Source: an uncultured Alphaproteobacteria bacterium
GTDB lineage: Bacteria > Pseudomonadota > Alphaproteobacteria > Micavibrionales > Micavibrionaceae
DNA: 64,000 nucleotides
Direction: 5' to 3'
Assembly (NCBI GenBank): GCA_937923625.1
Contig: CALDTV010000009.1
Location: 109,538-173,537, forward strand
Part shown: one piece after another, positions 44,863-53,519 of the stretch
How positions within the stretch are numbered: position 1 is the stretch's first letter
Layout: each line of letters opens with the position of its first letter
Notes under the pieces: generated by a model
Told to the model about the DNA's origin: nothing
Seen by the model: only the letters and a program-made list of their open reading frames with translations
Database searches by the model: none
Made by a program: the position numbers and the translations under genes

Positions 44863-44880
44863 CATTAGCGAAATAAAACC

Positions 44881-46044
44881 ATGAGCGATAAAGACTTCTA
44901 TAAAACACTGGGGATTGAAAAAGGCGCAAGCGCGGACGAAATAAAAAAAGCGTACCGTAAGCAGGCGATGAAATATCACCCTGATCAAAATAAAGACAAC
45001 AAGGAAGCCGAAGAAAAATTCAAAGAAATCAACGCCGCGTACGATGTCTTAAAAGATGATGATAAACGCGCCGCCTATGACCGTTATGGTGCATCAGCGT
45101 TTGATGGCAGCATGGGCGGCGGCGGTGGCGGAAACCCCTTCGGTGGTGGTTTCCAAGGCGGCGCAGGTAATTTCTCTGATATATTCGAAGACATGTTTGG
45201 TGACTTCATGGGCGGCGGTGGACGGCGCAGTTCCAATGGAGCGATGCGTGGATCTGATATGCAATATGCCATGGAAATCACTATGGAAGACGCCTTCAAA
45301 GGGTTAGAAAAAACGATCACCGTTCCTGTTCAGGATACATGTGATGGCTGTAAGGGAAGCGGTGCAGAAAAAGGTAAAAAGGCCGAAACTTGTGGCACAT
45401 GTAACGGCGCAGGTCGCGTGCGCGCACAGCAAGGATTTTTCACGATTGAACGCGCTTGCTCTACCTGTGGTGGTAACGGCCAAGTGATTAAAGATCCATG
45501 TAAAAAATGTTCTGGCGTGGGACGTATCCGCCGTGAGAAAACGTTAAAAATCAATATTCCAAAAGGTATCGACTCGGGTCGCCGTATCCGTTTAAGTGGT
45601 GAAGGTGAAGCTGGTGTGCGTGGCGGCCCTGCAGGTGATCTTTATGTATTAATTAGCGTAAAGCCACATAATTTTTTCAAGCGCGACGAAGCAAACCTTT
45701 ACTGCCGTGTCCCTATTGCTATGACGACGGCAACCCTTGGCGGCGAAGTACAAGTCCCCACGATTGGCGGTAAAAAGACCGAAGTCAAAATACCAGGTGG
45801 CACACAAACAGGGCAACAATTCCGCCTAAAAGGAAAAGGCATGCCTGTTTTACAATCCTCAAGCTTTGGGGATATGTATCTAGAAATTTTTGTTGAAACC
45901 CCTGTAAATTTAAACAGCAAACAAAAAGAAGCCCTCAAAAAACTTGATAAAGATTTCTCTGGCAAAGATGGCAAAAAGCACTCCCCTGAATCCAGCGGTT
46001 TTCTCAACCGCATGAAAGATTTATGGTCAGATTTGACAGAATAA
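44881..46044 (+). CDS. dnaJ: Chaperone DnaJ (Hsp40, type I)
   Basis: A DnaK co-chaperone. The 387 residues contain all type I parts: a J domain with the HPD motif ([10 protein letters not shown] near 31-40), a Gly/Phe-rich stretch (near 78-105), a zinc-binding region with four CxxCxGxG repeats ([32 protein letters not shown]), and a C-terminal substrate-binding domain. No strong ribosome binding site precedes the ATG at 44881, and repeat G ends 18 bases before it, which may affect translation. Confidence 0.97.
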   Translation: MSDKDFYKTLGIEKGASADEIKKAYRKQAMKYHPDQNKDNKEAEEKFKEINAAYDVLKDDDKRAAYDRYGASAFDGSMGGGGGGNPFGGGFQGGAGNFSDIFEDMFGDFMGGGGRRSSNGAMRGSDMQYAMEITMEDAFKGLEKTITVPVQDTCDGCKGSGAEKGKKAETCGTCNGAGRVRAQQGFFTIERACSTCGGNGQVIKDPCKKCSGVGRIRREKTLKINIPKGIDSGRRIRLSGEGEAGVRGGPAGDLYVLISVKPHNFFKRDEANLYCRVPIAMTTATLGGEVQVPTIGGKKTEVKIPGGTQTGQQFRLKGKGMPVLQSSSFGDMYLEIFVETPVNLNSKQKEALKKLDKDFSGKDGKKHSPESSGFLNRMKDLWSDLTE

Positions 46045-46046
46045 AG

Positions 46047-46075
46047 TTGACATAATTGTAAAATTTGTGTAATTA
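46047..46075 (+). promoter_or_regulatory. Promoter with TTGACATAA start (46084 gene), leaderless type
   Basis: TTGACA (46047-46052), 17-base spacer beginning TAATTGTAAA, TAATTA (46070-46075), then 8 bases to the ATG at 46084. Confidence 0.55.
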
Positions 46076-46083
46076 CTTTTCTT

Positions 46084-46419
46084 ATGGAACCACCAATCAG
46101 CTTAGCATTCATAAATGCCGCTTCTTTTCGCGGTCGGCATTACGCTCATTTTATCCTTGAAGATCCCAAAAACCTGCCTAGGTTAAAAAGGGTCACACCG
46201 TTTAAAATTGTTAGCCGAAGAGGTCAAATAGGCACAATTGATGTCTTTGTTCAACCAGCGGATTATACGGCACTTTTTGATCACTGCACCCTTAATGGCC
46301 ACCGTTTTGATTCGCGAATCTTAGAATCCCTCAGCAAAACAATAGATAGTAAAATAACTACACCCTCTTCTATTTACGACCGACTTATAAGGGCCGCTAG
46401 TTTTTTCTCATATACATGA
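46084..46419 (+). CDS. Small unknown protein
   Basis: No family recognised; 111 residues with no signal peptide. The first half has beta-strand character (FRGRHYAHFILEDP; TPFKIVSRRGQIGTIDVFVQ), the second half is helical (SRILESLSKTIDSK; IYDRLIRAASFF). It stands alone with its own TTGACATAA-type promoter ending 8 bases before the ATG, which supports a leaderless start. It is convergent with the MEKHL gene. Function unknown. Confidence 0.6.
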   Translation: MEPPISLAFINAASFRGRHYAHFILEDPKNLPRLKRVTPFKIVSRRGQIGTIDVFVQPADYTALFDHCTLNGHRFDSRILESLSKTIDSKITTPSSIYDRLIRAASFFSYT

Positions 46420-46491
46420 GATAAGGCTTAATAATTGAAATATTTGCCTGAGCCCGACTTTTTCGATCGCAGAAAAATTTATGGAACGACG

Positions 46492-46950
46492 TTAAGGAGT
46501 AGAGCTAAAAATAGCGGCTTGGCCAACCACTTTTTCACGTTCATTCAACACATTCCAAAGAATAACATCTGTGACGTGAAATTTTGTCTTGTCCTTTCGG
46601 ATTCTTACGCCTTCATAGTTATCAATATAACCTTCCTCGGCAGCGCGTTTAAGTAACTCTTCTCTGGCAGCAACATCATCAGCTTGTGCAGACAATCTCG
46701 AATCCATTCCTTGAAATTCATTCCAATTGTAGCCAAATTGCTCTTGCGCCTTAGCATTCGCAAAGCAAAATCTTGGAATATCTAGATATTCATGAGATAG
46801 TATAACTCTGCCATCTTCATAGAGAGTTCTTGCCAAGTCCTGCCCTTTTAAACCGACATGAAGTTTCTGCTCCAAGCCTAGGGCATTAAAGCTATCGGTT
46901 AGCCAGCCGCACCACGTGATGACTTTAGAATTCTCATAAGGCTTCATCAT
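46492..46950 (-). CDS. MEKHL domain (PAS-like) protein
   Basis: A 152-residue single-domain protein of the MEKHL family, a PAS-related fold. Matching segments are ARTLYEDGRVILSHEYLDIPRFCFANAKAQEQFGYNWNEFQGMDSR (written here only to place it: residues about 39-84), then SRLSAQADD, EEGYIDNYEGVRIRKDKTKF and LWNVLNEREKVVGQAAIF. It has no output domain, so it would act by binding a ligand or a partner. Two in-frame ATGs (46950 and 46947) sit 7 bases from the -10 box. Confidence 0.82.
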   Translation of the reverse strand: MMKPYENSKVITWCGWLTDSFNALGLEQKLHVGLKGQDLARTLYEDGRVILSHEYLDIPRFCFANAKAQEQFGYNWNEFQGMDSRLSAQADDVAAREELLKRAAEEGYIDNYEGVRIRKDKTKFHVTDVILWNVLNEREKVVGQAAIFSSTP

Positions 46951-46957
46951 GAGGTGA

Positions 46958-46985
46958 TTTATAGCCTATTAAATCATTATGTCAA
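46958..46985 (-). promoter_or_regulatory. Promoter with TTGACATAA start (MEKHL gene), leaderless type
   Basis: Read on the minus strand: TTGACA (46985-46980), 16-base spacer, TATAAA (46963-46958), then 7 bases to the ATG at 46950. Confidence 0.7.
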
Positions 46986-47041
46986 TAAATTAATCGTTTA
47001 AGATCCTGTAAGCAGCACTTTTTATGTGGTAAATTTTGCAA

Positions 47042-47467
47042 ATGATTTGGTTTAAAAAATATGAATTAGAAATGTTAAACGGCATGCGTAACGCCAATAT
47101 GGCGGGGCATTTGGGGATTGAATTTCTTGAAATTGGTGATGATTATTTAAAAGCCCGCATGCCCGTGGATGAGCGCACAAAACAAGCTTTCGGCATTCTT
47201 CATGGTGGCGCAAGTTGCGTTTTATCTGAAACACTTGGCTCCGTTGCCGCTTGGATGTGCATTGACCCTACGCAATATCGCGCTGTGGGGATTGAAATCA
47301 ATGCCAATCACATACGCCCTGCCAATGATGGCTTTGTCACAGGTATTTGTAAGCCCGTGCAAGTTGGTCGCTCTATCCATGTTTGGAACACAGAAATTTT
47401 TAAAGATGATGGCAAGATGTCTTGCGCCTCCCGCCTCACCTGCGCGATCAAAAAGATAGAATCTTAA
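47042..47467 (+). CDS. Hotdog-fold thioesterase, PaaI/MenI-like
   Basis: A 141-residue acyl-CoA thioesterase of the PaaI/YdiI (MenI) group. It carries the hotdog helix GILHGGASCVLSETLGSVAA near 48-67, in which the HGG and the Glu are the usual catalytic and structural residues, and IEINANHIRPANDGFVTGIC for the following strands. It would hydrolyse a CoA ester, possibly of an aromatic acid. I use the ATG at 47042; a TTG at 47036 is also possible. It stands alone upstream of dapB. Confidence 0.9.
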   Translation: MIWFKKYELEMLNGMRNANMAGHLGIEFLEIGDDYLKARMPVDERTKQAFGILHGGASCVLSETLGSVAAWMCIDPTQYRAVGIEINANHIRPANDGFVTGICKPVQVGRSIHVWNTEIFKDDGKMSCASRLTCAIKKIES

Positions 47468-47469
47468 AA

Positions 47470-47585
47470 GTGAAAGAATTACTTCACGAATATACAGCTA
47501 CTGGACAAAAATGGATGATGGTTATTATTGCCCGCTTGCTTTAAAAACCAGCGAAATATTAGAAGAATTTATTAGTAAGGATTAA
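47470..47585 (+). other. Short open frames, possible remnant gene
   Basis: Between the thioesterase and dapB lie two overlapping short frames: GTG at 47470 reading VKELLHEYTATGQKWMM to TAA, and ATG at 47511 reading MDDGYYCPLALKTSEILEEF to TAA at 47583-47585. Both have protein-like composition, and joining them by a frameshift near 47511 would give one continuous small protein. It may be a decayed gene or a small coding sequence upstream of dapB. Confidence 0.25.
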
Positions 47586-47587
47586 TT

Positions 47588-48301
47588 ATGATACAAGTCG
47601 GAGTCACAGGTTATAAAGGCCGCATGGGTCAATTATTGGTTGCGGAAATAAACGCAACCGATGGGATGGAGTTTGCTGGCGGGATTGATCAAGGCGACGA
47701 CGCCGAAGCCCTGTTTAATAAAGCTGATATCGTGATTGATTTCTCTGTTCCTGACGCCACAATTACCCATGCGCGTTTGGCAGCAAATGCCCAAACAGGC
47801 TTGGTTGTTGGAACAACAGGATTAAACGAAAAACAAGAACAGCTTTTGGCTGAAGCCGCAGAAAAAACTGCCATCATGTATGCCGCTAATATGAGCGTAG
47901 GCGTCAATATGCTCATGGCTCTTGTGGAGCAAACCGCCAACCGATTAGGGATTGATTGGGACATTGAAGTATTCGAAACCCACCATAATCAAAAAATTGA
48001 TTCCCCTAGTGGTACGGCATTGGCCCTTGGTAAAGCCGCCCGCGTGGGACGCGGCGGTGGAGATTTCGTGACAGACCGCACAGGCAAGCGTAAGGAGGGA
48101 GATATCGGCTATGCGGTTCAGCGCGGCGGCGACGTCGTTGGTGAGCATGACGTGACTTTCTTCTCTCAAGGAGAGCGTATTATATTAGGTCACAAAGCAA
48201 CAAACCGCCGCCTCTTCGCCAGCGGTGCAGTCCGCGCCACGTCTTGGTTAAAGGACAAAAAAGCCGGGCTTTATTCGATGAAAGACGTTTTGGATTTATA
48301 A
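47588..48301 (+). CDS. dapB: 4-hydroxy-tetrahydrodipicolinate reductase
   Basis: Reduces 4-hydroxy-tetrahydrodipicolinate in lysine and diaminopimelate synthesis, using NAD(P)H. The 237 residues begin VGVTGYKGRMGQLLVAEIN (dinucleotide fold) and have VVGTTGLNEKQEQLL, the catalytic ETHHNQKIDSPSGTAL near 130-145 (family consensus E-x-H-H-x-x-K-x-D-x-P-S-G-T-A), and a C-terminal GHKATNRRLFASGA. The protein is slightly shorter than in E. coli. AAGGA lies at good spacing before the ATG. Confidence 0.96.
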   Translation: MIQVGVTGYKGRMGQLLVAEINATDGMEFAGGIDQGDDAEALFNKADIVIDFSVPDATITHARLAANAQTGLVVGTTGLNEKQEQLLAEAAEKTAIMYAANMSVGVNMLMALVEQTANRLGIDWDIEVFETHHNQKIDSPSGTALALGKAARVGRGGGDFVTDRTGKRKEGDIGYAVQRGGDVVGEHDVTFFSQGERIILGHKATNRRLFASGAVRATSWLKDKKAGLYSMKDVLDL

Positions 48302-48304
48302 AGA

Positions 48305-48505
48305 ATGATCAGATTTTTATGTCGTTATATTATCCCACTGGTTGCACTCGCCAGCGCCAATAATCATTATCAAAATAAAAGTCAGGATGCTTTTGATAGC
48401 ATCGATAGTTCTATATATGAATATGATGGGTCAGATTATGAATCGGGATACGATCCCGAAGAGGCCCTAAGTGATGACACCTCGCATGGCTATCAAGATA
48501 ATTAG
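48305..48505 (+). CDS. Small acidic exported or anchored protein
   Basis: 66 residues, starting 3 bases after the dapB stop. A hydrophobic N-terminus (FLCRYIIPLVALASA) is followed by an unusual acidic, tyrosine- and serine-rich tail (SIYEYDGSDYESGYDPEE). It is probably exported, possibly as a small calcium-binding or sticky peptide. There is no ribosome binding site of its own; coupling to dapB is likely. Real coding is likely but not certain. Confidence 0.5.
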   Translation: MIRFLCRYIIPLVALASANNHYQNKSQDAFDSIDSSIYEYDGSDYESGYDPEEALSDDTSHGYQDN

Positions 48506-48616
48506 ATTTTAAACCTCGCAGAGTTAAAAGTTAAGATCAAAACTTTAATGTTCTTCACCATAACTTCTAATTGTTGTATTCGCCTTGATCTTTTTACCGA
48601 CCATAAAAAGTAATCA

Positions 48617-50398
48617 TTATAAATTTTTTAAAACTTGCCTATGTGGTGCATTGGCACGTTCTTTATATTTTTTAATGATGGCCTCTTGTGCAGCTATTCT
48701 TTCTGCTTCGGCATGCGCCGCCCACCCTTTTTTAAATGCATCGGCATCTGGATGTTCTAATGCTTTAGAGCGCGAACTCTTTTGCGTTACCCTTTCTAAA
48801 TCTATCTGATATTCATTATGCGTCATAGATTTGGCGTGCAACTTACCACGTTTATCTTTCCAAATTTTTAAGACATCAGCCCCCTTTAGGTAATCTTTGG
48901 TTTCATCCATTAGCCCCCAATCTTCATCCAAATTTGCATTTGACGCGCTAACATAGGCCACATCAAGAAGGGGAACGCGGGCTCTTTCAACACCACTTCT
49001 TTCTGTATATTGAACAACTTTTTGATTGCCAAATTCAAAGGCTTCCATCTCAGCGCCATTTCCAATTGCTTTGGTGTTAAACAAACGATTTAAAATATAC
49101 TGTTTCGGAATTTTATTTACATGAGATTCAATACCTTCAGAAATATCATATTCTTCTAAAGATAATGTTTTTGCATTTATAAACTGTTCTGGATCGCCTT
49201 CTTGAAAAAGGCGTTTTCTTACTTTCGGATCAGATAAATATTTATATGCCGTATATGCAATATTTTCTTTATTTAAATTAAGCCAGCGACTTGTTTGTAA
49301 CGCTGCCGCATTCATGGTGCGAAGCAGAAAATTTGAAAAAAGAAGAGTCGCACCGCCCCCTAATGTCATTGCCCTCTTAGCAAGTGCTGTCGTCGCTAGT
49401 TTTCGTGCCGCGCCTTGTAAATTTTTCTTTGTATAATCAGAGGTTGAATTCGCAATGCCGCTCGCAATGGTAGAGACTGTTCCAATAACAGTAGAGACAA
49501 TTCCCGCCATTAAAAATATTACTTTTGAACGAGCCTTCGTAAATTTGTTTCTGTGATCTTGGCGATCTATTATTGACTGTGAAAATTGGCTTTCATTGCC
49601 TTCGTTGAATGTTTCTTTATGGGGAGAAAATCCCTGTTGAACTTTCTCAGTTATTTTTCCAAAATGCTCCAGCATGGCAACATAAGCGTTTGCTTCATCA
49701 AAGCTTGCCCAATCTGTTCGTAAGAAACGACTAATTGCACGATGTGCTTTTGCAACGTAGGAAACATGTTGGTTCCCTTTTGTCTCTTGGACAGCATCAA
49801 TGCTCATACCATAACGGCAATTTAAGATAGACTGCCCTTTTTCATTCGGTAAATTTTTGCGATGTTTTCTTTTGGTTGGCGCGGTAATTTCGTATTCAAC
49901 GGATTGACTTCGCCACTTATTCTTATCTGTACGAATAAGTAATCCAAAATCAGTAAAACTATCGGTCATAAGAGCATCAAATTTATGATACGCCTCCATC
50001 GTCCAATCAGGATCAAGTCCCGCATGCGCTTTTAAACGCATCCCAAGCACCGTTAACCCCTCTGCCGAAGTCAGTTTTGGATAGTTGTTTTCTGGCTGCG
50101 CAACATATTGAGAATCAGACTTCCCTATAGTCGGCATGATATTTTGTGGATTTGGATGAAAAACAGCCGCTAAGCGACCATCCGGCATAATCACAGTCGT
50201 AACACCGCCCAGATCTGTTAAGGCAGTTCCATCAGGCAAGAATTTGGGCTGCATCGTGTTATGACCCAAGATATGAAGAGCCTTAAGGTCCGTATGACTA
50301 GCCGCGATACATTCACCCTTATCAACTAAAATGTGACGCAGGCTTTTTGCGTGTCGGCGGCGTTCAGCTTTATAAGTTCCGCGCTTTTCAATAGGCAT
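48617..50398 (-). CDS. Large unknown protein with central membrane segments
   Basis: 593 residues, no family recognised. The first 300 residues look globular (ALTDLGGVTTVIMPDGRLAAVFHPNPQ is typical, given here only as residues about 57-83) with no catalytic motif I know. Two hydrophobic segments follow near residues 300-320 (IFLMAGIVSTVIGTVSTIA) and near 345-362 (AMTLGGGATLLFSNFLL). The C-terminal third is charged and ends with a Lys/Glu/Ala helix. The layout recalls large effector-like or host-interaction proteins, but this is impression only. It has its own TTGACATAA-type promoter. Confidence 0.72.
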   Translation of the reverse strand: MPIEKRGTYKAERRRHAKSLRHILVDKGECIAASHTDLKALHILGHNTMQPKFLPDGTALTDLGGVTTVIMPDGRLAAVFHPNPQNIMPTIGKSDSQYVAQPENNYPKLTSAEGLTVLGMRLKAHAGLDPDWTMEAYHKFDALMTDSFTDFGLLIRTDKNKWRSQSVEYEITAPTKRKHRKNLPNEKGQSILNCRYGMSIDAVQETKGNQHVSYVAKAHRAISRFLRTDWASFDEANAYVAMLEHFGKITEKVQQGFSPHKETFNEGNESQFSQSIIDRQDHRNKFTKARSKVIFLMAGIVSTVIGTVSTIASGIANSTSDYTKKNLQGAARKLATTALAKRAMTLGGGATLLFSNFLLRTMNAAALQTSRWLNLNKENIAYTAYKYLSDPKVRKRLFQEGDPEQFINAKTLSLEEYDISEGIESHVNKIPKQYILNRLFNTKAIGNGAEMEAFEFGNQKVVQYTERSGVERARVPLLDVAYVSASNANLDEDWGLMDETKDYLKGADVLKIWKDKRGKLHAKSMTHNEYQIDLERVTQKSSRSKALEHPDADAFKKGWAAHAEAERIAAQEAIIKKYKERANAPHRQVLKNL

Positions 50399-50419
50399 GA
50401 TGGTCTTTCAACATAGCGC

Positions 50420-50447
50420 ATCATACCGAAATTATGCATTATGTCAA
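50420..50447 (-). promoter_or_regulatory. Promoter with TTGACATAA start (50398 gene)
   Basis: Minus strand: TTGACA (50447-50442), 16-base spacer, TATGAT (50425-50420). About 21 bases remain to the ATG, so a short leader is expected here. Confidence 0.6.
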
Positions 50448-50990
50448 TTAAATAGCTTGCTCAATTTTCAGAATTTTTTCTTTTAAATCAACGCCCCAGC
50501 CATAATTACCAAGCGCGCCAGACGCCTGTACAACGCGGTGGCAGGGGATAATAAGGGATATTGGATTCTCACCAACCGCAGTCCCCACCGCACGCTGGGC
50601 TTTGGGTCGTCCGATGTCATTCGCAATTGCGCCGTAACTGATGACTTTGCCGCGCGGGATTTGTAACAAAGCCTCCCATACATCTTTTTGAAAATCTGTT
50701 CCGCGTATATCTAATGGAACGTCACGCAATTTATCCTTACGCCAAGCAGTCATAATTTGTTCAGCCACAGGTTTAATCGCTTTATCGTCACGAACAAATT
50801 CAGCCTTTTTTAAAAAAGATTTCATACGGACAAAACCATCACCTTTATAAGCGCCATTAGCAGGTCGCACCATAAATCCCACCCAACAAATACCTATTTG
50901 GCTCTGCGCAATCACAAGGTCACCAAGGGGGCTATCGTGAAAACCATAAGTAATCTTCTCTAATTTATTTTCAAGCGTGATTTTATTCAT
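50448..50990 (-). CDS. ogt: Methylated-DNA-protein-cysteine methyltransferase (Ogt-type)
   Basis: A 180-residue suicide repair protein that takes methyl groups from O6-methylguanine. The acceptor site is PCHRV in SLIIPCHRVVQASGALGNYGWG near residues 147-168, preceded by FQKDVWEALLQIPRGKVISYGAIA and the DNA-binding helix GRPKAQRAVGTAVGENP with its Arg finger. The N-terminal domain is short and lacks the Ada zinc site. The gene stands alone. Confidence 0.94.
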   Translation of the reverse strand: MNKITLENKLEKITYGFHDSPLGDLVIAQSQIGICWVGFMVRPANGAYKGDGFVRMKSFLKKAEFVRDDKAIKPVAEQIMTAWRKDKLRDVPLDIRGTDFQKDVWEALLQIPRGKVISYGAIANDIGRPKAQRAVGTAVGENPISLIIPCHRVVQASGALGNYGWGVDLKEKILKIEQAI

Positions 50991-51037
50991 AATTATCAGT
51001 ATAAAGAGAGTCCAAAGAATAAATCAAGCAGGCGAGA

Positions 51038-51556
51038 ATGACTGATAAGAAGCAAGAAGTTTACATTATTGCGACGGGCGGCACGATTGATAAAATTTAT
51101 TCCCCTTCGGAACAGACCACTATTTTGTCAGAAAAAAGTAGTATTCCTGCTTACCTTGAAAATATAGCAGGCGTTAAAGCGATTTATAAATTTGAACAGC
51201 TTATGATGATTGATAGCCGTGATATGACGGACGCCCATCGGGCGAAATTATTAAACGCCATCAAGAATGTGCCATCATCAAACATCGTCATCACCCATGG
51301 TACAGATACAATGGTAGAAACCGCGCTTTACATTGGTGAAAATTCAACAAACTTAAACAAGACAATTATTTTAACAGGATCAATGGTGCCAATGGATGGC
51401 TTCACAAATTCTGATGCGGGATTTAATTTGGGCCATGCCATCGCCACCGCACAACAAAAAGAACAAGGTGTTTTTATCTGTATGAACGGACAAGTTTTTG
51501 ATCCGAGAAAAACTAGAAAAAATATTTCTGAAAGTCGATTTGAAAGCCCCCCATGA
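51038..51556 (+). CDS. Short asparaginase-like protein (N-terminal domain only)
   Basis: A 172-residue protein with the front half of the L-asparaginase family. It shows EVYIIATGGTIDKIYS (first catalytic Thr, near 7-22), IVITHGTDTMVETALYI (second Thr and Asp, near 82-98) and IILTGSMVPM. The C-terminal domain of the usual 330-residue enzyme is absent; short, single-domain members are known in bacteria and some have been described as active. The stop overlaps the start of nth by 4 bases, so the pair is translationally coupled. The tail after RKNISESRFE could be a decayed boundary. Confidence 0.85.
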   Translation: MTDKKQEVYIIATGGTIDKIYSPSEQTTILSEKSSIPAYLENIAGVKAIYKFEQLMMIDSRDMTDAHRAKLLNAIKNVPSSNIVITHGTDTMVETALYIGENSTNLNKTIILTGSMVPMDGFTNSDAGFNLGHAIATAQQKEQGVFICMNGQVFDPRKTRKNISESRFESPP

Positions 51557-52185
51557 AAAAAGCTGACATTCATGAATTATTTTCGCGTTGGCATGCGATT
51601 GAGCCAGAACCAAAAGGTGAGTTGGATTATTTAAATCCTTTTACATTATTGGTTGCCGTTGTGCTGTCAGCACAGGCGACAGATGTAGGCGTTAACAAAG
51701 CCACCCCTGCCCTTTTTGCAGAAGCAGAAACGCCAGAAAAGATGGTTGAAATTGGTGAGGACAGAATTCGTCATCATATTAAAACCATCGGCTTATTTAA
51801 CGCAAAAGCTAAGAATGTATTTAAGCTTTCGAAAATTTTGATTGAAGAACATAACAGCGAAGTGCCACAAGACCGCGATGCGCTTGTAAAACTTCCCGGT
51901 GTAGGCCGAAAAACTGCCAACGTCGTCCTCAGCATGGCGTTTGGCATCCCGACCATTGCGGTGGATACACATATTTTCAGGGTCAGCAACCGTACAGGCT
52001 TAGCCAAAGGTAAGAATGTTGATCAAGTTGAAGAAAAATTAGAAAAAGTTGTCCCTGATGAGTTTAAGTTTCATGCGCATCATTGGATGATTTTACACGG
52101 GCGTTATATCTGCAAAGCGCGAAAACCTGAATGTGCAAAATGCCCCGTCATTGATCTCTGCGCTTTTAAAGATAAGACAGCATAA
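51553..52185 (+). CDS. nth: Endonuclease III (DNA glycosylase/AP lyase)
   Basis: A base-excision repair enzyme removing oxidised pyrimidines. The 210 residues have the helix-hairpin-helix LPGVGRKTANVVLSMAFG near 113-130 with the catalytic Lys, the catalytic Asp in VDTHIFRVSNR near 136-146, and a C-terminal [4Fe-4S] cluster motif C-x6-C-x2-C-x5-C in CKARKPECAKCPVIDLCAF. It overlaps the asparaginase gene by 4 bases and is followed by a strong terminator. Confidence 0.97.
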   Translation: MKKADIHELFSRWHAIEPEPKGELDYLNPFTLLVAVVLSAQATDVGVNKATPALFAEAETPEKMVEIGEDRIRHHIKTIGLFNAKAKNVFKLSKILIEEHNSEVPQDRDALVKLPGVGRKTANVVLSMAFGIPTIAVDTHIFRVSNRTGLAKGKNVDQVEEKLEKVVPDEFKFHAHHWMILHGRYICKARKPECAKCPVIDLCAFKDKTA

Positions 52186-52187
52186 AA

Positions 52188-52214
52188 AAAACCGAGCAAA
52201 AAAGCTCGGTTTTA
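52188..52214. terminator. Rho-independent terminator after nth
   Basis: AAAACCGAGC, loop AAAAAA, GCTCGGTTTT: a 10-bp perfect stem with A/T runs on both sides, able to serve both nth and the convergent bactofilin gene. Confidence 0.92.
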
Positions 52215-52237
52215 ACATTCTTAACGGCTTAAAATAA

Positions 52238-53296
52238 TTAGCCTGCTTTTTGTGAAAACGGCAATTCAGCATCGTTATTTTGTGCTTTTTTTGCCTTTGA
52301 TGGCGCACGTTTTGATGTGTTTGATTGCGCCGCATTTTGTGAGCCAATCGGGCTAACAGACCCATCCAAAGTTGCCCCTGCTTCAATCGCTAGTTCCTTA
52401 TATGAAACAGAACCAATAATCACGCCTGTTGATTGAATGGTTAGACGTCCACGCACGGTGATGTCCCCTTCGAAACGACCCGCGATATTGGCTTCTTCAA
52501 TTTCAACAGTCCCAAAATAAGACCCTGTTTCTGTAACATCCAAAAGATTTGCCCCTTTTAAGGAAGCTTCAATTGTACCTTCAACGATTAAATGGTCACA
52601 TGATTCAATTTCACCTGACATTGTGATGCCTTCGCCAATAATCAATTTACGTGCATCATCTGCTGCAGATGACTGTGCGCTGAAAGCGGAACTTTGTTGT
52701 GATACTGGTGCATTTGGTGCCGTCGCCCCCGGGTAGTTACCGGTATAAGCAGGGCGATTTGCTGGCGCTGCTGGCTGACCAGGACGACTAAAATTGTTGC
52801 CTGGAATGGCAACGCGGTTTTGGCTGTCTTGTGCATCACCTTGTGGTTGTGCATTTTCTTGTGGTTGTACTTTGTTCATCGTTCTATTTTCCTTTATGGG
52901 TTGTGATGTGTTGATTTCTCTTTTTTGATTCATTGCATCCGTGCCGCCAAAATTATTTGGTGTATTTTGTGGCGCGGCATAAGAATTGTTTGAATTTTTG
53001 TTAGCAGCATTATTGGGATCAAAAAACATTTTTTGGCTTTGATTATCCAATTTATTTTTCAATTTTTCTTGCTGATCTTTTATCGCGGCTCTTTTAGGTG
53101 TTGGTACAGCCTTTGATGGCGTGTTGTTTGAAGGGTGCGCTCCTGTTAAAGGGCGGCGTTGGTAGTCTAGATTGTCTTTAGAAGCTGGCGCGCCTTTAAC
53201 GCCCCCAGCTGAATCCTCAGTGGAATTATTCGTTAAATCTTTTATTGGGTTCTTGCCTTTGAATAGGCCCGTTCCCTTTTTCGCGCGATGAAACAT
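52238..53296 (-). CDS. Bactofilin with long disordered N-terminus
   Basis: A 352-residue bactofilin (DUF583), a cytoskeletal protein that polymerises without nucleotides and helps shape cells or place enzymes. I start it at the ATG at 53296 (MFHRAKKGTGLFKG), preceded by GGGGGAGC; the longer frame has no support. Residues about 1-215 are low complexity, rich in Asn, Gln, Pro and Ser. The bactofilin beta-helix runs near 215-320, with repeats such as GITMSGEIESCDHLIVEGTIEA, GTVEIEEANIAGRFEGDITV and GRLTIQSTGVIIGSVSY. The N-terminal tail is unusually long for the family. Confidence 0.92.
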   Translation of the reverse strand: MFHRAKKGTGLFKGKNPIKDLTNNSTEDSAGGVKGAPASKDNLDYQRRPLTGAHPSNNTPSKAVPTPKRAAIKDQQEKLKNKLDNQSQKMFFDPNNAANKNSNNSYAAPQNTPNNFGGTDAMNQKREINTSQPIKENRTMNKVQPQENAQPQGDAQDSQNRVAIPGNNFSRPGQPAAPANRPAYTGNYPGATAPNAPVSQQSSAFSAQSSAADDARKLIIGEGITMSGEIESCDHLIVEGTIEASLKGANLLDVTETGSYFGTVEIEEANIAGRFEGDITVRGRLTIQSTGVIIGSVSYKELAIEAGATLDGSVSPIGSQNAAQSNTSKRAPSKAKKAQNNDAELPFSQKAG

Positions 53297-53519
53297 CTGC
53301 TCGCTCCCCCAGAAACAAAATACGAAACATATCGTTTTGAATTTTGTTTCATTATTGTTGAATGAAAGGAAGCTATCATTTCGATACGACAGGCGCAAGA
53401 TAGAATTTAGATTAAAATAATTAAGCTCCTTCACGTATCGTTATAAGGCTATAATATAAGCTTGACTTGACGCGCAGAAAAAAGGAATTTAACAAATCAC
53501 AAATAAAGGACAATGAACT

